Shown piece by piece: positions 17,471-24,724 of a DNA stretch of 64,000 nt (position 1 is its first letter; every line of letters starts with the position of its first letter). A program made the position numbers and the translations under genes. This DNA comes from Streptomyces humidus (lineage in GTDB: Bacteria; Actinomycetota; Actinomycetes; Streptomycetales; Streptomycetaceae), in NCBI RefSeq assembly GCF_014649655.1, contig NZ_BMTL01000007.1:186001-250000 (forward strand), written 5' to 3'. A model generated the notes under the pieces. That model did not search any database, had not been told where the DNA came from, and saw nothing but the letters and a program-made list of their open reading frames with translations.

Positions 17471-17646
17471 GCAACACGCGGAACTCGGTACAGACCGAGG
17501 CCGAAGTTGAGCGACTTGTGCTTCGTCGCGCGGAAGGATTCCAGAGCGTCGGCGGAGGCGACCTCGGCCGGGGCCGGCACGCCGGAGGACGACGCTGCGG
17601 GGCCGGCCTTGTCGAGGTCGGGTGCGAACAGGGCGAGGGAAGTCAT
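17458..17646 (-). pseudogene. PAPS-reductase-like protein, N-terminal part (gene split by Tn554-like element)
   Basis: ATG 17646 opens a frame that reads MTSLALFAPDLDK and then HKSLNFGLG (51 residues) before entering the element at 17494 and stopping after 11 foreign residues. HKSLNFGLG is the first half of the PP-loop whose second half, VDSTALAL, lies at 11400-11437. The reading frame matches on both sides, so precise excision would rebuild a protein of about 454 residues. As it stands this is a truncated fragment. Confidence 0.8.
17469..17477 (-). repeat. Terminal inverted repeat, right
   Basis: Reads ATGCAACAC on the plus strand, the complement of the 11461-11469 repeat. It overlaps the first codon of the TnpA-like gene. 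Confidence 0.6.
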
Positions 17647-17667
17647 GGGTGTACCTGTGGGGGAGGG

Positions 17668-17697
17668 GCGGGTGTGGCCTGGGAGGGCCGCACCCGC
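17668..17697 (-). terminator. Intergenic hairpin
   Basis: Twelve-base stem GCGGGTGTGGCC / GGCCGCACCCGC with one mismatch and a 6-base loop. It lies after the stop at 17713 and before the split PAPS-reductase-like gene, on the minus strand. Confidence 0.6.
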
Positions 17698-17712
17698 CGA
17701 AGGAGAGGGGGA

Positions 17713-18177
17713 TCAGGGCTGGGACTTCGCGGCGCGTGCAGCGTCGACGCCCGCGGGGGTGAGGAAGGGCCGGTGCTTCGGGCCGGTACGGCCGTCGTCG
17801 CCGTCGGTGGGCTGCGGGGTGCCGTCGGCGTCCCGGTACTCGACGAGCGCGAGACGGGTGAGGGCGGCGGCGGTTGGCCAGCTGACGTCCCGCAGCGCGC
17901 CGTCCTCGTCCGCGGAGTCGATGGCCGCCAGCTGGGAGTCGTTCAGGATCGCCCGCCGCCCGGCGCCGGTGATGAAGTACGGTCCGACGCCCTGCGCCTG
18001 CGCCAACTCCGCCGGCAGCCGGAAATCATCGCCGTCGTTGCGGTAGACCAGGCCGTCGTCCAGGTAGACCTGGAGCGTGGTACGGCTGCCGTGTGACGTG
18101 AGGTGCCCCGATGGATGGGCACATGCGGCACGGAGGTGCTGGGGCGCTGGCGGGTAGGACTTGGCTTTGACGCTCAT
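17713..18177 (-). CDS. Hypothetical protein
   Basis: A 154-residue soluble protein of unknown family. ATG 18177 overlaps the upstream stop (ATGA), with GGAGG upstream. The second half (FLTPAGVDAARAAKSQP at the end, with WPTAAALTRLALVEYRD in the middle) looks like a small winged-helix-type fold, but I cannot assign it. It is third in the P4 unit and the last gene before the split PAPS-reductase-like gene. Confidence 0.7.
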   Translation of the reverse strand: MSVKAKSYPPAPQHLRAACAHPSGHLTSHGSRTTLQVYLDDGLVYRNDGDDFRLPAELAQAQGVGPYFITGAGRRAILNDSQLAAIDSADEDGALRDVSWPTAAALTRLALVEYRDADGTPQPTDGDDGRTGPKHRPFLTPAGVDAARAAKSQP

Positions 18178-19160
18178 CGCGGGCCCTCCAGCGCGAGAGT
18201 CGGCACCGCGGAGAGCGCTGCCGCCTGCGCACCGATCGCCGCCGCCTTGACCTTGAGTCCGCAGCCGGAGCGCTCGCACTCCTCCGTCGCCCGCGGGTTG
18301 GGCCACCGGCAGTCCGGACAGCTCCACATCAGCCCCGCCGAGACCGCCACCGAGGAGATCACGGCCCTCTGCTCCAGGTCGGCAGCGTCCAGGAGCTGCT
18401 CCAACACGGTGGGGTGCGGGGCGTGGTGGTGACTGTGGTCGTCGAGGACGACGGTGTCCTCGACGACGACGCGCAGCGGTACGGTCCCGTCCGGCCGAAC
18501 GACGTGCTCGGGGTCGGCGCTGTCGAGGTGGACCGAGACCCGCACGACACCGTCCTCGGCGTCCACGTAGCCGAAGACGAGCACACCGGCCACCTCGATG
18601 CACGACGGTCCGTCGTCATCGGCGGCGTAGAAGACCGCGCCGCGATTGAGGCCATCGGCCGTCACGGCGTCGGGGAAGGCGAAGTTCAGGGGAACAATCC
18701 GAGAGCGGTGCGGCCGTCCGATCTCCTCCGAGTACAGCTCGAAGCCCTGATCCGGCACCGCGTCGCCGTCGGCACCGTAGTAGAGGTCGATCGCCTCCAC
18801 GTCGTTGGCCGGAGGCTCATCGGGCACGTCGCCCTGGCCGCCCACGTTGGCCCAGTTGCTGCGCACGTGCGTGGCGAGCTCATCGAGGGCAGCGCCCCTC
18901 GTGGCGTACGGCGCCGTGGAGTCCTCGTGTCGCGTCCAGATGCGCAGCATCCACACCTGCTCGCCCGGGCGAGGCGCCAGGAAGGCGGAGACGGCCGGGG
19001 ACCGACGGCCGCCGGCCTCGGCGACGATCTCAGCGTGAACGCGCCGGGCAAGTTCACGGTACGGCGACGGCAGTTCGGCGACGGCCGGTGAGTGGGCCAG
19101 GGCGCCGGCGATGCGCACCAGTTTCTCAATGTCAGAGGGGCGGAAGCGTTCAGCGAGCAT
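18174..19160 (-). CDS. Hypothetical protein with C-terminal zinc ribbon
   Basis: A 328-residue protein. Residues 1-250 form a charged soluble domain that I do not recognise. Near the C-terminus WSCPDCRWPNPRATEEC and then GCGLKV give a four-Cys zinc ribbon of RanBP2-like spacing. ATG 19160 is chosen over ATG 19166 because GAGG lies six bases upstream of it, whereas it directly abuts the other. The stop overlaps the next start (ATGA), so the two genes are translationally coupled. Confidence 0.7.
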   Translation of the reverse strand: MLAERFRPSDIEKLVRIAGALAHSPAVAELPSPYRELARRVHAEIVAEAGGRRSPAVSAFLAPRPGEQVWMLRIWTRHEDSTAPYATRGAALDELATHVRSNWANVGGQGDVPDEPPANDVEAIDLYYGADGDAVPDQGFELYSEEIGRPHRSRIVPLNFAFPDAVTADGLNRGAVFYAADDDGPSCIEVAGVLVFGYVDAEDGVVRVSVHLDSADPEHVVRPDGTVPLRVVVEDTVVLDDHSHHHAPHPTVLEQLLDAADLEQRAVISSVAVSAGLMWSCPDCRWPNPRATEECERSGCGLKVKAAAIGAQAAALSAVPTLALEGPR

Positions 19161-19182
19161 GGTCATCCTCGTAGGTGGCAGA

Positions 19183-19212
19183 GCCCGGCGGCCACGGGCG
19201 GGCCCGCCGGGC
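19183..19212 (-). terminator. Intergenic hairpin
   Basis: Nine-base stem GCCCGGCGG / CCGCCGGGC with a 12-base loop between gene 19228-19833 and gene 18174-19160. It could be a weak terminator or attenuator. Confidence 0.4.
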
Positions 19213-19227
19213 GTAGAAGTGGGAGTG

Positions 19228-19833
19228 CTAGATGCCGAGCGCCTGAAGCGCCGCCACCAGGGCGAGGGCGCGCTTTCGCTCGGGGGACACCCGAACGCGG
19301 CGGATGCGCTTCGGATCGGAAGGAAGCTGAATGCCCACGGCACCGCCGCGGTCATCCCGGCGCAGCGCGTACTGGTCCGCCGAGAGCATCCACGCGTCCC
19401 AGTCGTCGGCCTTGCGCCCGGCACGCACCTGGGATTCCGCGGTGGGGGCCGTGACGGGGCAGGAACACGCCGGGTCGTCGCACGGACGGCCCGCCGGATG
19501 CCGGGCGATGACGCCGCCCGGACGGTAGGTGGCGCTGGTGCCGTTGAGCATGGGGCACGCCTTCTCCGCATACATCAGGCACGGCGGGTGGAGCGCCGGT
19601 TCTGGCGCGTACCCGACGCTCACGTCCTGCGGGCGGAGCAGCACGTAGAACCACCGCTCCAGCGGCCGTTCGCAGATCTGACACAGGCTGTTCTCGAAGG
19701 CCCGGGCGCGCCTACCCGGGTGAAGCCCGCCGAAGACCGGCAGGCCGTTGTGCTCGAACGAGACGTACGGGACGACCAGGCCGCCACGGGTGGGACGGTG
19801 CGCGCACGCCGCGGGAATCGCCGGGACGCTCAC
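19228..19833 (-). CDS. Hypothetical Cys-rich protein
   Basis: A 201-residue protein. The Cys groups LCQICERPLERWF, HPPCLMYAEKACPM and PCDDPACSCPV are spread over residues 50-125 and look like one or two zinc-binding modules. The rest is basic (RIRRVRVSPERKR near the C-terminus). GTG 19833 overlaps the upstream stop (GTGA). It is the second gene after promoter P4. No function can be named; nucleic-acid binding is plausible from zinc and charge. Confidence 0.7.
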   Translation of the reverse strand: MSVPAIPAACAHRPTRGGLVVPYVSFEHNGLPVFGGLHPGRRARAFENSLCQICERPLERWFYVLLRPQDVSVGYAPEPALHPPCLMYAEKACPMLNGTSATYRPGGVIARHPAGRPCDDPACSCPVTAPTAESQVRAGRKADDWDAWMLSADQYALRRDDRGGAVGIQLPSDPKRIRRVRVSPERKRALALVAALQALGI

Positions 19834-20180
19834 TGCGGACCACCACCGGCGAGCTCCCAGGAGGGGCGGGTGAGCTCGACCAGGAAGGTGTAGGCGGAGT
19901 CGCTGGCCTGGAGCAATCGGACGACCGGGAGCTGCCGGTACTGGTCGAGGAACTCTCCGATCGTCAGCGCGGTGTGGTGCGCGTCGTCCGAGTAGTTGCC
20001 GTTGCCGAAGGAGACCAAGCGCTCGCCCTGGTGCTGCGGCCACGTGTAGGCGGCGAGAAGCTCGGCCTGGCTCCAGTTGTTCGGGTTGGCGCGGACCTTG
20101 ACGAGCTCGGCGCCCGGCACCAGCTCCCTGAGCGAGTCGAGGGGCGGCGTCCGGCGCGGTTGGGGGCTGCTCAGGACCAT
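19830..20180 (-). CDS. Hypothetical protein, first gene after P4
   Basis: A 116-residue soluble protein of unknown family. ATG 20180 has GGGAG upstream. The promoter P4 -10 lies about 168 bases above the start, an unusually long leader for this window. The sequence contains a Trp-rich central part (NNWSQAELLAAYTWPQHQ). Its stop overlaps the start of the Cys-rich gene (GTGA). Confidence 0.7.
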   Translation of the reverse strand: MVLSSPQPRRTPPLDSLRELVPGAELVKVRANPNNWSQAELLAAYTWPQHQGERLVSFGNGNYSDDAHHTALTIGEFLDQYRQLPVVRLLQASDSAYTFLVELTRPSWELAGGGPQ

Positions 20181-20347
20181 GGCGGTCTCCCAGTTCGAGG
20201 CGGGCGCTCGTGGCCCGGGCGGTGAGTTGAAGGGCTGCGGGATTCGCCGCGCAGCGGTGCAGCGGCCTGACAGCCGCCCTCACAAGGCCGGCGCAAGCCG
20301 ACGTACGGGTTGTGAAGGAGAGGGCGGTCGATCGACCAGACACTCAC

Positions 20348-20376
20348 ACGCTACACATTGAAACCTAAATACACAA
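20348..20376 (-). promoter_or_regulatory. Promoter P4 (P-box family)
   Basis: On the minus strand: -35 TTGTGT (20371-20376), 17 bases, -10 TAGCGT (20348-20353). The -35 and the first spacer bases overlap the last codons and TAG stop of gene 20365-21135. Confidence 0.8.
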
Positions 20377-21135
20377 CACGATGGGGTGGGGTGTTCCCTC
20401 ATCGCCGCATGACACGGCGAACCGGTCCGTCAGCAGCGCCACGCACAGCGCGCGGATTCCTCCCTGCTCCCACAGCGCCTGGGACTCCGGCACCGCAGCC
20501 GGCCACCACTGCACCGATACGCCGTGGCGCACCACGTCGACGGCGACTCCATACCCGTCGTCCTTGCTCCAGTCAGCCATGCGCACATGCGGGCGCAGCA
20601 CCTCAACAGCACCCTCGTGGAGGCGGATCGCCTCCTCCTTCGCGCTGCGCGCGGCCCTTCGCAGGGCATGGGCCTGGGCGGCGGACACCGGTCGGTAGAC
20701 GGTGCTGGCCTCCTCGTTCTCCGCGATGACGACCAGGGCTCCCCCCTGCGCCGCGAGCACTCGGTCCCGGCCGACTTCGGTGACCAGTTCGAGCAGCTGT
20801 TCCGCGGAGACGGTCGTGTCGGGTCCGCTCTCGGGAACGGCGGAGGCCCGGTAGTGCCCGTGCCGCACGAGGTCCAGGGCGTGCCTGACGGCCAGCATGG
20901 CGCGGGCCAGCTCGGTGGAGCCGGGCTGCCCGTTCGCGGCGTAGCGGGTCAGCCGCTGGTGGACCAGGGCCGCTTCCCGCTCGTCGGGTTCGTCGAACTG
21001 GCTGGGGATCACCTCCCGAATGGCGAGGTCGATCACCTGCGTCAGGTAGCCGGCGCCGAAGGGCCTGCGGCGGAGCAGGCGAAGCGCCAGCTGTTTGGAC
21101 GAGCTGGCAAGGACGGTGGCTGGAGCCTCGGACAC
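20365..21135 (-). CDS. Hypothetical helical protein
   Basis: A 256-residue protein, largely helical (LARAMLAVRHALDLVRHGHY in the middle; many Ala, Arg and Glu). The GTG start at 21135 has GGAGGAG upstream; the longer open frame adds an Arg/Pro-rich stretch typical of a shadow frame. The final codons form part of promoter P4. It follows gene 21162-21977 by 26 bases, so the two are probably co-transcribed. Family not recognised. Confidence 0.7.
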   Translation of the reverse strand: MSEAPATVLASSSKQLALRLLRRRPFGAGYLTQVIDLAIREVIPSQFDEPDEREAALVHQRLTRYAANGQPGSTELARAMLAVRHALDLVRHGHYRASAVPESGPDTTVSAEQLLELVTEVGRDRVLAAQGGALVVIAENEEASTVYRPVSAAQAHALRRAARSAKEEAIRLHEGAVEVLRPHVRMADWSKDDGYGVAVDVVRHGVSVQWWPAAVPESQALWEQGGIRALCVALLTDRFAVSCGDEGTPHPIVLCI

Positions 21136-21161
21136 GAGGTGACTCCTCCCTGATTCGCCGG

Positions 21162-21977
21162 TCACGAGCCGGGCTGGTGGATGTACGCGATCCACGCCTC
21201 GTACTCGGCGGCGCCGAGCACGGGGGACGGGACGATGGGGGCGCGCCCGAAGCACCGGTCACAGGGATGTGCGCCCAGTTCGGCGCCGGTGGCATCCCCT
21301 CGGCGGCCTGGCAACGCTGTGCCGCAGACGGCCAGGTCCGCCGGAGTTGACGGGTCCAGCCTCAGATGCAGGTCCTGGCCGTGAAGGACCGGGCGGACCA
21401 CGACGCCCCCGGCTTCGGAGTCGGGGCCGAAGTGCCGCGCCAGAAACGTGACGGCACGGGCGTGGGCGGACTGGGCTCGCTCCGCCAGAGTCCGGGTGTC
21501 ATCCGGCAGTTGTTCGACGGCGCGCAGAGGCTGCCGCATGTCTGCCGCCAGACGGTCGACGAGGGCCCGGCCCTCGGTGAGGAACTGCGGCGCGTCACCG
21601 CGGGGGTCGTCGCTACGCTGGCCGACCCAGATCCAGGACAGGGGCACGAACGCGGCCAGCTCGCTCAGGAGTCCGTACCGGCGGCTGACAGCCCAGGTGG
21701 CGTATGTGGCGCACGGCCGCTGGGTGCAGGAACCGGCCGGCGCCTGGCAGGCGCGCAGCTCGAAGCGGAAACCGAGCTCGGTCGCGGCAGTGCGAAGGAT
21801 GCCGAGCTCCGCCAGCGCGCCGCTCTGTTGCGGCCTTGCCCACCAGGCCGGTACGCCGCCGACCGATGGGCCGGGTTCGGTGCTGTGCCCGAGCCCCTGC
21901 GCCTCCCCTGAGCGGGCGGAGGCCAGAGTTCGGTGAGCAGAGATGACGCGGGCGCCGTCAATCACGAGGTAGGTCAT
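21162..21977 (-). CDS. Hypothetical protein
   Basis: A 271-residue protein beginning MTYLVIDGARVISAHRTLAS. It has Cys pairs at CQAPAGSCTQRPC and near the C-terminus HPCDRCFGRAP, which resemble a zinc site. ATG 21977 is preceded by GGAGAG. It lies between the HU terminator hairpin and gene 20365-21135. No P-box is found immediately upstream, so its promoter is unknown or it is read through from the HU unit. Confidence 0.7.
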   Translation of the reverse strand: MTYLVIDGARVISAHRTLASARSGEAQGLGHSTEPGPSVGGVPAWWARPQQSGALAELGILRTAATELGFRFELRACQAPAGSCTQRPCATYATWAVSRRYGLLSELAAFVPLSWIWVGQRSDDPRGDAPQFLTEGRALVDRLAADMRQPLRAVEQLPDDTRTLAERAQSAHARAVTFLARHFGPDSEAGGVVVRPVLHGQDLHLRLDPSTPADLAVCGTALPGRRGDATGAELGAHPCDRCFGRAPIVPSPVLGAAEYEAWIAYIHQPGS

Positions 21978-21996
21978 CAGGGGGTCTCTCCGATTC

Positions 21997-22020
21997 GGCC
22001 GGGCGCAGCAGCGCCCGGCC
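21997..22020 (-). terminator. Terminator hairpin after the HU gene
   Basis: A perfect 10-base stem GGCCGGGCGC / GCGCCCGGCC with an AGCA loop, 44 bases below the HU stop on the minus strand. Confidence 0.65.
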
Positions 22021-22064
22021 GTCGAGATGGAAACGCCAGAGGGACGGGGGTCCGGCGATGGGGA

Positions 22065-22490
22065 TCAGGCGAGCGACTTCATGGCCTTGGCGGGCTTCTT
22101 CGGCGCGGCCTTCTTGGCAGCCGCCTTCTTCGCCGTGGCGGCGGAGGCGGCGCCGCCGGTGAGGCTGCCCTTCGGGGCCTTCTTCACGGCCACCTCGCTG
22201 CCCTTGGGCAGCTTCTTCGCGCCGCTGACGAGGTCCTTGAAGCCCTGCCCCGGGCGGAATCGGGGAACGGAGGTCTTCTTGACCCGCACCCGCTCACCCG
22301 TCTGCGGGTTGCGGGCGTACCGGGCCGGGCGGTCGACCTTCTCGAATGCCCCGAATCCGGTGACGGAGACGCGCTCTCCGGCGACAACGGCGCGGAGGAT
22401 GGCGTCGAGCACGTGGTCGACGGCGTCGGCGGCCTGCTGGCGGCTGCCCATCTTCTCTGCGACCGCTTCGACGAGCTGGGCCTTATTCAT
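22065..22490 (-). CDS. HU family DNA-binding protein with Lys/Ala tail
   Basis: A 141-residue protein. Residues 1-90 are a standard HU/IHF fold (MNKAQLVEAVAEKMG; VSVTGFGAFEKV; ARNPQTGERVRVKKT, with the Pro-tipped arm). Residues 91-141 are a Lys/Ala-rich tail like that of actinobacterial HupS/Hlp, which adds non-specific DNA affinity. It bends and compacts DNA; a plasmid copy may support replication, recombination or silencing (inference). ATG 22490 is preceded by AGGAG, and promoter P5 lies about 120 bases upstream. Confidence 0.95.
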   Translation of the reverse strand: MNKAQLVEAVAEKMGSRQQAADAVDHVLDAILRAVVAGERVSVTGFGAFEKVDRPARYARNPQTGERVRVKKTSVPRFRPGQGFKDLVSGAKKLPKGSEVAVKKAPKGSLTGGAASAATAKKAAAKKAAPKKPAKAMKSLA

Positions 22491-22608
22491 AGCTGAACTC
22501 CTGTGCATGTAAAGGGATTTGGGCGCCAGGCGGGGGCGCTGGCATGGGGCCCGCGAAGGGAGACGGGGCGCGTCGTACGGAGTGGTGTGAGCGCCTCCGA
22601 CAACCACC

Positions 22609-22637
22609 ACAGTACACACGAAAAAAAGAACACGCAA
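22609..22637 (-). promoter_or_regulatory. Promoter P5 (P-box family)
   Basis: On the minus strand: -35 TTGCGT (22632-22637), 17 bases including a T-run, -10 TACTGT (22609-22614). It drives the HU gene. Confidence 0.8.
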
Positions 22638-22785
22638 CGCTAATCGTCATGTTGACGAGAGAGGTGGGGCCGTGTCACTCTGACGTAGCGACAGCGGGTT
22701 GGAGCGCCAGGCGAGTTGATGCCGCGCTCCCCGCCACCGCCTTCCTCAGACCATCCACGCGGTACATGACCTCGGGAGAACACCC

Positions 22786-24384
22786 GTGAACACGAAGCTC
22801 GTTGATTCCACCGCCGCCACCCCGATCCCGGCGTCCCACCCGCTCAGCATTCACGCCACCGACCGCGCAGCCGGCGTTCTCCTCGGAGCCGCGTGCGGAG
22901 ACGCGTTGGGCGTGCCCTACGAGTTCGGCCGCCGACTGACCGCCGACGAGCAGCCCGCCATGATCGGCGGCGGCCTGGGCCCGTACAAGCCGGGCGAGTA
23001 CTCCGACGACACGCAGATGCACGTGTGCATCGCCGCAGTCGCCGCCACCGGCGCCGACCTGACCAGCGACGGGGCGCTCGACCAGATCGCCCGCAACTTC
23101 CACCGGTGGCGTGACGGCGGCGCGAGCGACATCGGGAACCAGACCCGCAGCGTGCTCGGCGCCGCGAAGGCCCACAAGACGGGGACACCCGCACAGGCCA
23201 TGCTGGCGGCAGCCGACGCCTACACCGCGCGCACCCGGTTCAGCGCGGGTAACGGCTCCCTCATGCGGACCGGCATCGTTGCCCTCGCCTACCTGGACGA
23301 CGTCGAGGGAATGGTCAGGGCAGCCACCATGATCAGCTCCCTCACGCACTCCGACCCCGAGTGTGCCGAGGCGTGCATTCTGTGGTGCTCCGGCGTCCGC
23401 ATCGCCGTACTCGAAGGCACCTTCGACGGCGTCCGCCAGGGTGTAGCGCTCCTTCCCGCAGACCGGCAGGAGATCTGGCACGCGAGGCTGGACGAGGCCG
23501 AGGCGAACCCGCCGCACCACTGGGAGCGGAACGGGTACGTGGTCACCGCTCTCCAGGCCGCGTGGTCCGCCATCACCCGCACGCCCGTCCCCGACCTGGC
23601 GCCGGAGCGCGACTCGTTCCCCGCCCAGCACTTCCAGCTCGCCACCGAGGCGGCTGTCCGCGCGGGCAACGACACCGACACCGTGGCCGCGATCGCAGGC
23701 ACCCTTCTCGGGGCGCGCTGGGGCGTTTCTGCCATCCCGCTCGACTGGCAGCGGGCGGTGAACGGCTGGCCGATGATGTCCGGCCCCGACCTCGTCCGTC
23801 TGGCCGTCCTGACCGCCCGCAAGGGTGACGACGACAGCGACGGCTGGCCTTCGGCCCCGCGCGTCAAGATTCCCGGCTATGCGGGTGCGGCCTTCACGGT
23901 GGCTCACCCGGAGGACCCCGGGGTCATCCTCGGCAACCTCCCGATGACCGAGTTCAACGGCACCCCGCCGGTCGACGCCGTCGTCTCCCTGTGCCGCATC
24001 GGGCAGGACCCGGTCTTCTCCCGGATCGACGCTGAGCATGTCCGCGTCTGGCTTGTCGACAAGGAGGGCGCGAACCCCAACCTCCACTACGCCCTTGACC
24101 AGGCGGCCCGCCAGGTCCTTCGGCTCCGGAAGGAAGGGAAGCGCGTCTTCCTCCACTGTGTCGCGGGCCGCTCGCGCACCCCGGCCGTGGCGGCGGCCTA
24201 CAGCACGCTCTTGGGAACGGACCCGCACACCGCCCTGACGGAAGTCTGGACGGTCCTGGGCAAGCACTGGACCCTCTTGGCGCACCCGCAGCTCCACGAC
24301 GCCGTCTACGAACTGGCAGGGCAGCCGCCGTACCAGCCGCAGCCCCGCACCCGCCGTAGCCTCTTCTTCCGCAAGCGCGGTTGA
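22786..24384 (+). CDS. ADP-ribosylglycohydrolase fused to dual-specificity phosphatase
   Basis: A 532-residue protein, the only plus-strand gene in the first 57 kb. Residues about 25-345 are a DraG/ADP-ribosylglycohydrolase domain: GDALGVPYEF, the metal-ligand segment YSDDTQMHV, GNGSLMRTG and NDTDTVAAIAGTLLGARWG. Residues about 390-510 form a DSP/tyrosine phosphatase domain with the P-loop HCVAGRSRTP (Cys near 457). The first domain removes ADP-ribose from proteins, nucleic acids or small molecules; the second dephosphorylates. The fusion could reverse ADP-ribosylation signals of host defence or toxin systems (inference). GTG 22786 has GGGAGAA. A strong terminator follows. Confidence 0.9.
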   Translation: MNTKLVDSTAATPIPASHPLSIHATDRAAGVLLGAACGDALGVPYEFGRRLTADEQPAMIGGGLGPYKPGEYSDDTQMHVCIAAVAATGADLTSDGALDQIARNFHRWRDGGASDIGNQTRSVLGAAKAHKTGTPAQAMLAAADAYTARTRFSAGNGSLMRTGIVALAYLDDVEGMVRAATMISSLTHSDPECAEACILWCSGVRIAVLEGTFDGVRQGVALLPADRQEIWHARLDEAEANPPHHWERNGYVVTALQAAWSAITRTPVPDLAPERDSFPAQHFQLATEAAVRAGNDTDTVAAIAGTLLGARWGVSAIPLDWQRAVNGWPMMSGPDLVRLAVLTARKGDDDSDGWPSAPRVKIPGYAGAAFTVAHPEDPGVILGNLPMTEFNGTPPVDAVVSLCRIGQDPVFSRIDAEHVRVWLVDKEGANPNLHYALDQAARQVLRLRKEGKRVFLHCVAGRSRTPAVAAAYSTLLGTDPHTALTEVWTVLGKHWTLLAHPQLHDAVYELAGQPPYQPQPRTRRSLFFRKRG

Positions 24385-24416
24385 TTCCGGCACGGTGCGT
24401 GGCACCGCTGAAACCA

Positions 24417-24447
24417 GGGGCGCGGTCTCCGGCGGAGACCGCGCCCC
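24417..24447 (+). terminator. Terminator after ADP-ribosylglycohydrolase gene
   Basis: A perfect 14-base stem GGGGCGCGGTCTCC / GGAGACCGCGCCCC with a GGC loop, 33 bases past the stop. Confidence 0.8.
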
Positions 24448-24515
24448 TCTCGGTGCGCCGTCAGCTCGTCAGCGCCCCGCTAGGACAGACACAGCGACCA
24501 GATGTAGATGCACCC

Positions 24516-24547
24516 GGAGCCCGTCGGCCACATGGCCGACGGGCTCC
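24516..24547. terminator. Second intergenic hairpin
   Basis: A perfect 14-base stem GGAGCCCGTCGGCC / GGCCGACGGGCTCC with an ACAT loop, in the 340-base gap between convergent genes. It probably acts as a bidirectional terminator. No gene is seen in 24385-24724. Confidence 0.6.
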
Positions 24548-24673
24548 GCGTTTCCGGGCCATCTGCGCAGCCCGTGGCCCCCGCCGGGACCGGACTTGTG
24601 ACAGGCCGATCGCCTGGCAGGGCGACGCGCTTGCGGCGCGGCGCGGCCCGGAGCCCGGTCGAGCGCGCGCCAT

Positions 24674-24702
24674 GGGGGCCGGCGGGCTTCCCGCCGGCCC
24701 CC
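24674..24702 (-). terminator. Terminator after multi-HTH gene
   Basis: A perfect 13-base stem GGGGGCCGGCGGG / CCCGCCGGCCCCC with a 3-base loop, 22 bases below the minus-strand stop at 24725. Confidence 0.75.
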
Positions 24703-24724
24703 GACCGTGCCTCGCGCCGTCCCT

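Larger units (their letters stand above)
11440..17494 (-). mobile_element. Tn554-like recombinase element inserted in a PP-loop codon
   Basis: About 6.05 kb bounded by CCGAG at 11435-11439 and 17495-17499, with an inverted 9-base repeat GTGTTGCAT near each end (11461-11469; complement at 17469-17477). It carries four overlapping genes: three large tyrosine-recombinase-type proteins and a DUF6262/TnpC-type protein, the gene set of the Tn554 family. Joining the outside sequences across one CTCGG core gives F-G-L-G-V-D-S-T in frame, which is the intact PP-loop of the interrupted gene. Boundaries are inferred from this reconstruction. Confidence 0.85.

Noticed and set aside
22650..22785. TTGACG-based promoter for the plus-strand ADP-ribosylglycohydrolase gene
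   Set aside because: TTGACG is followed at 17-18 bases by a poor -10 (TCACTC/CACTCT); too weak to list as a feature.
24448..24724. Possible tRNA or small RNA in the gap after the ADP-ribosylglycohydrolase gene
   Set aside because: The structure is explained by two simple terminator hairpins; no cloverleaf or CCA end is seen.
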